Assembly (NCBI RefSeq): GCF_964019385.1
Contig: NC_088644.1
Coordinates: forward strand, 17,482,358 to 17,546,357
Source: Sycon ciliatum
Taxonomy: Eukaryota > Porifera > Calcarea > Leucosolenida > Sycettidae
DNA: 64,000 bases
Direction of reading: 5' to 3'
Under the pieces are notes generated by a model, which was not told the DNA's origin, searched no databases, and saw nothing but the letters and a program-made list of their open reading frames with translations. Of this stretch, positions 29,870 to 64,000 are shown in pieces (within the stretch, counting starts at the first letter, position 1; every line of letters begins with the position of its first letter). A program made the translations under genes and the position numbers.

Positions 29870-30525
29870 TGTCTCTTTCCCTCAAACTAGTGAAGATGTT
29901 ATGACTTGGGGCTCCCCGCGTGCTAGAGTGTACGTGAAGTGTGTGGGTACAGTGAGGGCTGCGTCCCACCCGCCTGTGTGCTGTGTGGATTCACAGGAAG
30001 TGTGAGTTACGAAGTCTGAAGAAAATGTTGAACAGTCTCTGCTGGGATGACGACTACACCATAGCTCAGTGGTTAGAGCATCGCTAGCTACAAGCGAGGG
30101 TCCCTGGTTCGAGTCCTGGTGGTGACAGTCAATTTTTTCTTCAGACTTTTCCCGTTTGTCTCTTTCCCTCAAACTAGTGAAGATGTTATGACTTGGGGCT
30201 CCCCGCGTGCTAGAGTGTACGTGAAGTGTGTGGGTACAGTGAGGGCTGCGTCCCACCCGCCTGTGTGGATTCACAGGAAGTGTGAGTTACGAAGTCTGAA
30301 GAAAATGTTGAACAGTCTCTGCTGGGATGACGACTACACCATAGCTCAGTGCAGTGGTTAGAGCATCGCTAGCTACAAGCGAGGGTCCCTGGTTCGAGTC
30401 CTGGTGGTGACAGTCAAATTTTTTCTTCAGACTTTTCCCGTTTGTCTCTTTCCCTCAAACTAGTGAAGATGTTATGACTTGGGGCTCCCCGCGTGCTAGA
30501 GTGTACGTGAAGTGTGTGGGTACAG
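29870..30525 (+). repeat. Tandem tRNA-derived SINE-like repeat (~2.3 units of ~285 bp)
   Basis: Units start with GTTTGTCTCTTTCCCTCAAA and end with CTTCAGACTTTTCCCG. Two are complete and the third is cut at about 30525. Each full unit holds a tRNA-like body (30062-30130 and 30341-30412) with TAGCTCAGTGGTTAGAGC, a perfect TCGCT/AGCGA anticodon stem and GGTTCGAGTCC. The acceptor stem pairs at only five of seven positions, and loop position 33 is not T, so these are tRNA-derived rather than tRNAs. The second unit has an extra CAGTG in the D-arm. A dispersed copy is at 6270-6470. Confidence 0.8.
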
Positions 30526-31065
30526 TAGGGAGCGGAGGTTTAGTTCCCACGTCACGGAAACGCGTACGTGGGCGATCCACGTAAAGTGGATGAAGGGCAC
30601 CCACGTTGCAATGTTGTTTAGTCACACGGAACAAACAAAAGCATAAAGCGAAAGGCCCAAACCTGGTCAAAGACGAAGCTACCCGGGCCTAAGAAGCGCA
30701 TCCAATATTTTGATTTCATGCTTCGGAAACTTCTTCAGCTGAGCACCCTCACAGCTCGCACAATGCGCTCCATTCTGATTATCTCCCACGTTTTGGCGGA
30801 ACGTGGGTGAGCCTCCATACACGGTATGTCGTGAATCAGAAAACGTCTGTACGTGGGTCACTGCACTGAGTATCACGTATTAGCCATTTTATTACTAAAT
30901 AAAGGACTTTTCCGGTGGCCTAAAGCCCAGGAAATTACAAAAAAGGCCGCTTTTCGGGAGCCAAAAAAGGTGCTGCCGCCCTTACCATGATTGTGGCTAT
31001 GCAAACTTCAGTAGTAATTATTATAGAATGGTTGTTATGAGTTTATAAGGGTGCCATGACTGTTT

Positions 31066-31392
31066 CTACTCGTGACGAGGGTGTGCACAAACACTCTTCA
31101 CCAGCGCGTTCCATGCTGGACGGTCCGCAGCAATCCGCTCCAGACGGCGCAAGTCCTCGGCACTCCGCAGCTGCCCATTGTCCGATTGGGACAGATCGGT
31201 GTGGAGCTTTATTGGCACTGTCACCCTCGGCCTCCCACGGTACCTCCCCTCGGGTGCCTGAAAGTATTGTTCCATGCTCAATCGTGCTGGCGTGTCCTTA
31301 CCCAGGCGAAGCACATGCCCGAATAGGCTCCAGCGTGAATTTTGGATCAAGTGTGACACTGGCTCCGCTCCGCATCGGGCATACAACGCCAA
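31066..31392 (-). mobile_element. LINE reverse-transcriptase ORF, extreme C-terminal fragment
   Basis: A 108-codon frame ends with the layout typical of the tail of LINE polyproteins: RWSLFGHVLRLGKDTPA, then RYRGRPRVT, a short run to DLRRLERIAADRPAWNALV, and a histidine-rich end. This is the RxxWLGHVLRM...GRPR...A.DR..W pattern seen in RTE/CR1/L2-type elements. No upstream transcriptase remains nearby, so it is a short, dead 3' fragment. Confidence 0.6.
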
Positions 31393-31528
31393 ATTACTAA
31401 CTTTATTAGGTCATTTAGGATGACCCAAAGGCTGACCGCCTATCGTGGGGTCCGTCGCATTGAAAGATGATGGTACAAGAGAGTACAGCCTGGGAAAGGG
31501 GGGAGGGGGGGGGGGGGAGACTACGATA

Positions 31529-32006
31529 GGCCTTGACGGATTCTGCTAGCATAATTTTTCGCATAATTCCTACCAAAATCGAATAGTCGCATAATTCGAG
31601 GCAAATTGCATACGAATCGCATAAATTGGAATAATCCGCCTGTTCGCATCAAATTCCATACAGTTGTACATGTTCTACAAGTACAAGTACAAGTTGATGC
31701 ATCAGGAAGTCGTAGGTTTACGACTCCCTTAAATAACATGTCCAGTCGACTACAATCAGTGACGGTCGTAGCTAGGTCGGACGGTGCGTTGACCCCATTG
31801 AACTTTTGCTACTACAGTACAGCGCCCTCTACAAAAACATTCCCCTGTTATTTTGCACAGAACCATCATATACATTAGCAGCATATGTGAGCATAATGCG
31901 GCATAATATGTATAACGTTTAGCATAAAAATAGCATAATTCTGCAATTTTTTCAGCAATGCGAAAAGCATAATTTCACGAAAATATTAGCATAATCCGTC
32001 AAGGCC
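31529..32006. mobile_element. MITE with GGCCTTGACGGATT ends
   Basis: GGCCTTGACGGATT on the left is mirrored by AATCCGTCAAGGCC on the right, with TA on each side. GCATAATT words recur throughout the interior. No coding potential. Confidence 0.82.
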
Positions 32007-32299
32007 TAGACTACGATGAACAGGGTAACGGCAGTCGCACAGCAAAGCACAAAGAAAACGACAAGATGTTACAATGAATGTAACAACACCCGCCCGAGCT
32101 AAAGGACCTACACCCCTGCCCCAGGACGGTATCTTGAAACCCCCCACACACTCACCACACGGTCATCATCCAGCTTCAGTTCAATCACAATACAGTGGTG
32201 TTCAGGTATTCTTCCCATGCAGATTCAACTCCCCTGGCACTTGCCATACAATCTGAAGCTGTACGTAACCATACAAAGGCCCGAAGTATTGGCTCCTGA

Positions 32300-32708
32300 A
32301 AGATTTTCTATAACTTTTTCATCTGTAATTTGTGGTGTCTGTCACGTTGCATGTTGCAAATGCCACGGAAGCTATACAGGTGCCTTGCTGTTCGAAGGTC
32401 ACTTGCTTTCCTTGTGTGTGGCATTGGCTGGAACAGTCTGCCACCTGCCCAATGTGCCGAGTTCCCCTTATGGCGTCGTCGTTGCGGGAGGTTCCAGTGT
32501 TTGTTTATGAATGCATTTCTGAGCTTGCTGTGAAATGTGACTTTCATGCAAGCGTGTTTGAGGGCTGCCAGAAGACACTCCCTTTGGGTAGTCTAAAAGA
32601 TCATGTTGCTGATTGTACCTTTGGAAATTTAGTAGGGGTCAAACGGGTGTACCGGGTACCCGGGTACCCGCCCGTTAATCTCAGGTACCGTTAGTAAAAG
32701 GGTACCCG

Positions 32709-32751
<43 letters not shown>

Positions 32752-33890
32752 TGATCCTATCGTATTCCAAGACTCAAAATAGGAGTGCGGATACTCTTTT
32801 CCTTTTTCCTGTGCATTCCCGCTTTCGACTTTATCAGGCAGGAGCAGGCTGAAAGACAGACTTGACAGTTGTTCTCTCCACTCTAGTGCAAGTAAAAATC
32901 CTCGTACTGGAGGTTTTTGATTGTGATGTGAGAAAAGGCAAGACTTGAAACTCGTTCGAGGTGGCAGCTGAGTAACTAGAAAGTTACGATGGTTCTCCGA
33001 CATCGAACCTGCCACAGTACTTGATGAACTAGTGTCACCAGGCTGAGTGACCAGTCGGAGTGTCACAAACGGTGATGTCCGTAGGTGGTAGCTACATGTA
33101 TGATACTCATGGTTGTAGTTTGTTCCTTCAATCGACGAGCTGAAAAGTAGTTCGAAATATTGCATACAAGATTACGGATTTGTGAAGATTCATTTCACGA
33201 GTTCAACAAGCTAGCACTAGCAGCTAGCTGGCCAGCAGCACATCAGCTGTGTCAGGCACCCCAGCTAGCTATGGGCGCGAACATCTTCTGAATGCAACGA
33301 GTACCAGTTCTCTGCGAACATAGCAAATAGGATTGCGCGAGATCACGGAAGTTTTGCTAAACCACTCTGTCCTTGCATGGCTTGAATCACATCGATCTGC
33401 AGTTGATTTGCGTACATGTATCAAAATACATGTACATGTAGCTTGTAGGACCATCTACATGTACGATTGTAAGTTACTGCCTGTGAAGTTATGTACATGG
33501 GCAAATGCACGGATGACATTCATTTGGAACCTTCATTGCCATAATAATATTATGATACACGAATCAATTGCGAATCATAATGTAGTATCAAAATACAACC
33601 TGAGAATATACAAATTAAAATCATGATTTATGTGAGAAATGCGCAAAAAAATAATATGGCTGCTAAAGGGTACCCGTTAACCCGCCCGTTAAGAAAATTA
33701 CCCGTTCGTTAGTTAAAGGTACACCCGTTTGACCCCTAAAATTTAGCACTGCACCTTATGTTCCATTGTCAGCAACAGTGGCTGATGTTTTGACTGCCTC
33801 GCCAAGAAAACTGTGTGGTGATGCTGCTGAGAGATTGACCAGCCATTTAGTCGCAGCAAAAGCTTATGATGGTGCAGGTTCGGCAATCTG
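32300..33890 (+). pseudogene. RING plus TRAF-like zinc-finger pseudogene, split by a TIR element
   Basis: At 32325-32460 an ICGVC pair is followed, after a one-base frame change near 32345, by EAIQVPCCSKVTCFPCVWHW and CPMCR. Together these make a RING spacing C-x2-C...C..C..C...CP.C. In the same frame, 32470-32632 reads ELAVKCDFHASVFEGCQKTL and HVADC, a TRAF/SIAH-like zinc finger. The element at 32633-33738 interrupts the frame. After it, PYVPLSATVADVLTASPRKL and the following helix (33750-33870) look like the continuation. Known: RING proteins of this plan are E3 ligases. The frame change and the insertion indicate a dead copy, and no splice sites explain the shift. Confidence 0.5.
32633..33738. 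mobile_element. TIR element with TAGGGGTCAAACGGGTGTAC ends, inserted in a RING pseudogene
   Basis: TAGGGGTCAAACGGGTGTAC at the left faces GTACACCCGTTTGACCCCTA at the right; inside, GTTAACGGGCGGG-type words are also inverted. An A-run of about 36 lies at 32714-32749. A small frame there is not recognisable. Confidence 0.85.
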
Positions 33891-34284
33891 CCCAGGGGCC
33901 TCCACAGACCTTTACGCGCACAACACAAGGACGCATCGGAAGAGACACTGTCTCGACACGTACAGTCAGTACAGCGTTACCAGTAGAGCATCTGAACTGC
34001 AACAACACAAAACAACAGTGTGTGGTAGTGCTAGTTCCTGAATCCTCACACGCTCAGGATGTCGTGGAGCTACGCTCGCTGAGCAAAGAGAAACGACAAC
34101 TGTCCCTTTGGGAAAACGCGGCCAATAATTCAAAATTCCGCGGCAAATTCCGCGGGGAAAAGGGGGTTTTTCTGCGGCATTTCTGTGGTAAAATCAAAAT
34201 TCTGCGGCACTTTCTGCAAGTTTTCACCCTCCTTGTACTTAGTTGTAGAGGATATGACAACTAGTTGCATGAAGGGCAATCATG

Positions 34285-34640
34285 GCATCGACCAGGGAGT
34301 AGTACAATTCTTGGTATTGTACTACTCCCTGATTTTAACGGCAGGTAAGGGTTTCAAGCAGGGAGTCGACTCCCTGGTTTCAAGTGTGCGGCTCACTGCA
34401 GTGGCTACAGTACAATCGTACTCCCTGCTCTGACTGTACTTGTCAGCTGTACACAGACAGTCACTGGCATTAGGCATTGGCGACGGCAGCTATTGCTGGT
34501 TTATTTCACTATCATAAAATGCTTTTAGCACTGCTCGGTATTTCTGCAAATAATGCTAGTTTGAATGCTCGTTCTGCACTTTCATGCATGCTCATAACCA
34601 GGGAGTCGTAAAATACTATTTTACTATTTTACGACTCGCT
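34285..34640. repeat. Cluster of AGGGAGT/ACTCCCT palindromes
   Basis: Three or four hairpins share the ends AGGGAGT..ACTCCCT: one at 34291-34330 (GTAGTACAAT/ATTGTACTAC), a very short one at 34361-34376 (GGGAGTCGACTCCC), and one at 34600-34642 (GTCGTAAAATA/TATTTTACGAC). Single half-sites lie between them. The words differ inside but the seven-base ends are constant. Confidence 0.6.
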
Positions 34641-34904
34641 GCTCATAACCAAAGTGACAATTGTGGGTAAAAAGGATGGGAAAGAAAGTCATAAATTTCA
34701 AAATCGGCGGCAGCATATGACAGTCTGGCAAATATAAAATTGCTTGCAAGTTGCAAGCATTCCTTTTGGGTTTCAATATCTCTGGCCGTGAATGCACATG
34801 TGGTGGGGTGAACAAAATCAAGACCATTGACATCGTGTTCTGCCTCTTGTTGTGCAGTATAGACCTCAGCTGTAAGCTCACAACTCCCTACTCAGTTTCC
34901 CATG

Positions 34905-35461
34905 ATTGTGATTAGCTTTACTTCGATGTGACCTTCCAATACACGTTGCTGGCAGTATGACATTGCCGGCTGACTCGAGGAGATGAATACTCATTCAGGA
35001 GCTGCAGATGAGGGTGGGATGGTGAGAACCATCTTCGCAGCCTTTTGCCAATTGCCAAGGCCATCTTGATCTTTCCACCATGCCAGATTATCAACATTAT
35101 TGGAAGCATCAACTGCAGCAACCTTGTAGGCGGCTTGGTGAGGCTTGCCGGCTTCGCCTCTCTGTTCACTATCCCTATCCTGGTACTGCTTCCATGGGAC
35201 GGATCAAGTGGATTGATGGATCTTAGCTTTCACCTTCTGCTGCTTGCCACGGCGATGTCGCTCCGAAGCATTATAGCGGTACTGATGTCTTTTTGGCATC
35301 ACTGTCAGTATAAGGTCACTGGTGACACACTTCACAAAACAACTTTCCAGTATAGTCAGAACCTCAAGAGGGAACTCTGAAACTATAGCGGCAGGGCTGA
35401 TATGCGCAACCTTCGTAGATTGTCCTTGATTCACTCTTGTCTTGGTTTGCACTGCAAACAA
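34905..35461 (-). pseudogene. hAT transposase C-terminal remnant
   Basis: On the minus strand, NLAWWKDQDGLGNWQKAAKM, then VLTIPPSSAAPE and VFISSSQPAMSYCQQRVLE, match the hAT dimerisation region (WW...P.L...A...L.IP.SSA..ER.FS...). Where the conserved ERVF arginine is expected there is a TGA at about 34992, and the upstream part (35461-35204, LEVLTILESCFVKCV and onward) is in another frame. This is a decayed DNA-transposon gene. Confidence 0.6.
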
Positions 35462-35933
35462 TGATTATGTAGGTTTCAATATCGTTATGAGCGATTCCTT
35501 GCCCGCATCGCGCAAGCAACACTCACCACCAAGGAGAGAGTCCTTGTGTGTTGTGTGAAAAGTCCAAATTCAAACCAAAAGCGAACTAAACTTGCGGAAA
35601 TCCAGACTTCATTTCTTGCCACTAACAGAAATCCGACCAGACTAGGTACTAGGTAGGTAACCATGATCATGCATGATATGACGGCATGAAAACACCTCCG
35701 GCCAGGCGCTAGGCAGAGATCTCCCACGTGCACCGTTATTTTGATGTCCTGTAGGCTGTGTAGCTCCTATCTTCAGCCTTCACTTACGTGTATTTGGGTC
35801 ATTGCGGATTGCCAATCTGTTGTATTTTGAAATGAAGTAAACATTTGGTCGAATATTGGTCGGACGACCCAGCTCAAAGGCTTTCCGCAGTGCTCTGTGA
35901 AGCGTGCCCACCAAGCACGCCGTCGTGTGTAGC

Positions 35934-49298
<13,365 letters not shown>

Positions 49299-51160
49299 CT
49301 TCATGCAATCCATCTAGACCTTGATTACATTTTATTCTGACTTTGCTAGGTCTCCTCGTCATGTTTGTTTAAAATTATTCAAGGGCATGTTCCCTACGGT
49401 TCAGTGGCAGTACTCATGCGGGCTTAGGCGAGATTACTGATTAGATTATTATAACTTTGATCTATGAAAATCAGTCAAACGTGCGGCATTTTTTACTGCA
49501 ATTTTTATTTCTTGGTTGTTCTTGCACATCCAGGAGTGTGCGCATATAGTAGAGCTACATTGTACATAATACCTATGCATGCACAGTGTAACTGGATTAT
49601 GGGACAGCCTTCAAGATTATTTTGACTTCAAAAAAGAAAGATATAGTGCCCTGTGCCACATACTGTACAGATGTACATGTACACTACACTACAGTAAAAG
49701 CTGGTGTAAGCGACCTCTCGTTTTAGCGACCACCTGCTCTTAACGACCGTTTTTCCATGTACCGACAGTTCTACATGGGCACTGTGGGAACTGGTTCTAA
49801 AGACCACCTGGCTTTAACGACTGCTTTTCCTTGCACCGTGGGGTGTTCGCTTAAACCAGGTTTTACTGTATTCCGTAGGTGCGTACAAGCCCAGCTGGTC
49901 ACACGGTGCAGTACATGTGCAATTGACCATACTGTAAATTTACCCATCATCTGATGGACGGAAAGCTCAGTAATGCTTGTCCCTCAGCTTCATGAGGCTG
50001 GGCAGCAAACGGCACTGCTGACTACATGTAACTGGCTGCTCTTCCGAATTCTGTGCCGTGAAGTGGATCTCTTACCTGCCCTAAGGGCGGCTAGTAGTAG
50101 CCTTCAACTAATGATTATGTGGTTTGTATGGAGTGGCAAAGCCGTGTCACATTGTGACAATGCACAGTTTTGTAGTGTGACTTACAATAATAAAACATGT
50201 TATCATGGTTTATACATGTATGCCATGGTGGTATGGTTTGCTGCAAGACTAAGGTAGGACTGGTTTCCATGGTTTCTGCTCACTCAAAGCGGGCAATTGT
50301 AGTGAAGCAGGCAATTGTAGTGAAGCAGGTGTAGGTGGATAATAAGAGAGTGACAATACTTGTGAAAAACGCTGGTTTTCACAATCCCTTGGGTCCTTGC
50401 CATATAGCCAGAGCATCTCCGATGGCATATTACAAGTACTGAAGTAGTTTCTAAGTATTTTTAGTAGTTCTACTAATTCTAGTACAGTAGTTACAACGAC
50501 CATGGCCTGCCCACTAGTGCACGCCATGGCGCCACTCCACGTTTTACATGTAACACCATGATTGCATGAATATCGAATAGCATTCATGATGTGGATCACC
50601 CACTACTGCACTGGCACTGCGGTATGGCCAGGCTAGGTCGACGCACAGAGTCAGTAGCTAGCCTACTGATGACTGTACTGTACTGTACTGTACTGTACTG
50701 TAGTCTAGGCCTACGACGTGCATGACATTGACTTGATTGTGTAGGCGCTAGGCTAGCCTAGGCTAGGCTAGGCCTAGTACTAGCGCCTACTGACACTACT
50801 GAACTACATCAGTAACATCACACGTACATGTACTTGAAGTACATGATTGTACAGTGTAGTTGAAGGCCAGCGCATGAATGATGCGGCCACGTAAAACACT
50901 CATAAAGAGTCATAATCATAATCAGTGACGTCGCCATCTCAGTGAACATGGTGAAGGTACAGTACAGGTACATGTACCGTTGAAGTCGCAGAGATTTTTA
51001 GTTGAATGAAAAATAAGTATTGTTGTCGAACCAAAATGTGGTTGTTGTGGATGTTGTGAGAGTTGGAGACAAAATTAATGTCTCTTATTGTTAACTAGAA
51101 GAAAGAAGCTGCTGAGAGTGAAGCGACGTCTTAGTATATCTGTGTTCGGTAGATTACAAC
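49299..51160. other. Intergenic region between TMTC and the ARM gene
   Basis: This 1.86 kb should hold the TMTC 3'UTR and the promoter of the next gene, both on the plus strand. Seen: a TIR element at 49692-49868, an AATAAAA word at about 50190, and at 50680-50860 overlapping short palindromic words (TACTGTACTG repeats, CTAGGCTAGCCTAGGCTAGG, GTACATGTAC). No TATA box is convincing. Confidence 0.45.
49692..49868. mobile_element. Short Tc1/pogo-like MITE with CAGTAAAA ends
   Basis: CAGTAAAAGCTGGTGTAAGC on the left and, in reverse, CAGTAAAACCTGGTTTAAGC on the right, with TA flanks. The interior repeats TTTTAGCGACC/TTTAACGAC words. It lies ~390 bp after the TMTC stop. Confidence 0.85.
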
Positions 51161-63505
<12,345 letters not shown>

Positions 63506-63595
63506 GTATGTTGGAATGAAGCCTTGAAAATGAAATGGGTGATACTTGGGGGGGGGGGGGGGGGGGGGGAGGTGAGGACAATGCACACAATAATA

Positions 63596-63840
63596 TACTG
63601 TATAGCAGGAAATTTTCGGACGGAATTTATTTTCGTACGATTTCGTACACAGCCTCTTTTGTACTAAAATTAATTCCGTACTAAAATTTGCTGTTATGTA
63701 CACTATACATGTACATGCGCGTCGCATGCAAACACGTGCATTTAGCATAAAGCACTGTACGAAAATAAAATCCGTACGAAAGGTCGAAAATCGGCTTTGT
63801 CCGAAAATATTTCCGTCCGAAAATTTCCTGCTATACAGTA
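63596..63840. mobile_element. MITE with TACTGTATAGCAGGAAATTT ends
   Basis: TACTGTATAGCAGGAAATTT followed by TCGGACGGAA is mirrored by TTCCGTCCGA and AAATTTCCTGCTATACAGTA. Internal TTTCGTACG/CGTACGAAA words are also inverted. It lies in the intron after ARM exon 8. Confidence 0.88.
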
Positions 63841-64000
63841 ATACATATTGGAACCCGGTGATGATGTCATGATGGCAAGGGAAGCATGTACTATAAGTCT
63901 ACAAATTTTCTGCCCATTCAAACGTGTCGGCCTCCCAGGGCTAAAATCCTTTTCGGCCGCATCAAATGTTCCACCTGTACTGCTGCCGCCTGTATACACT
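63841..64000. other. Window end inside an ARM gene intron
   Basis: No exon with a phase-1 acceptor is convincing before the edge. The next ARM module is expected further right. Confidence 0.4.

Noticed and set aside
30055-30130. Functional tRNA with a CTA (amber-suppressor-like) anticodon
   Set aside because: The loop lacks T at position 33, two acceptor-stem pairs fail, the T-stem has a mismatch, and the block is part of a ~285-bp tandem repeat; it is tRNA-derived.
35045-35380. Plus-strand frame with membrane-like helices
   Set aside because: It is antisense to the hAT transposase remnant, whose conserved residues explain the composition.

Overview
This is nuclear DNA from an intron-rich animal genome. 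The evidence is GT-AG introns whose phases join cleanly, a TMTC-family gene, very long (CT)n, (GT)n and (CA)n tracts, and a dense crowd of terminal-inverted-repeat (TIR) elements. The repeat spectrum (Penelope-like, DIRS-like, TTAA fold-back, pogo-like and Harbinger-like elements, many short nested MITEs) suggests a marine invertebrate. I cannot resolve sponge versus cnidarian versus deuterostome from the sequence.

Three host genes can be assembled exon by exon. (1) On the minus strand, 21495 to 3318, twelve exons with matching phases give a 630-residue protein. It has an acidic then basic low-complexity N-terminus, a BC-box followed by a Cul2-box, and a helical TPR-like C-terminal half. It looks like a substrate receptor of a cullin-2 ubiquitin ligase, but I do not recognise it as a known member. 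(2) On the plus strand, 35934 to 49298, eleven exons give a 779-residue TMTC protein (ER membrane O-mannosyltransferase with TPRs). (3) On the plus strand, from 51161 past the right edge, eight exons encode an unrecognised N-terminus with a polyQ tract, then an armadillo-like repeat array built from phase-1/phase-1 exons of 129 nt or multiples. This protein runs out of the window.

Layout. 1-2 kb: an undetermined open frame and non-coding DNA. 3.3-21.5 kb: gene 1, whose introns hold a TTAA-bounded piggyBac-like element with a smaller element inside it, a DIRS-like fossil with a hAT-like insertion, nested MITEs and several fold-back repeats. 21.5-35.9 kb: intergenic mobile DNA, including a TTAA fold-back element, two long hairpins, a Penelope-like element with AT-hooks inside its GIY-YIG region, a tandem tRNA-derived SINE, a LINE 3' fragment, a RING-type pseudogene split by a TIR element, and a hAT transposase remnant. 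35.9-49.3 kb: TMTC, with a LINE and a retroelement fossil in intron 2 and a minisatellite that duplicates a 5' splice site in intron 7. 51.2-64 kb: the ARM gene, with an unclassified multi-ORF element on the minus strand in intron 5.

The most interesting points are the cullin-2 receptor candidate, the 43-residue exon-module ARM array, the AT-hook insertion within a PLE endonuclease, the tandemly amplified splice donor, and microsatellites seated against 3' splice sites. All family assignments come from reading the sequence and from memory of the families; no database search was run.
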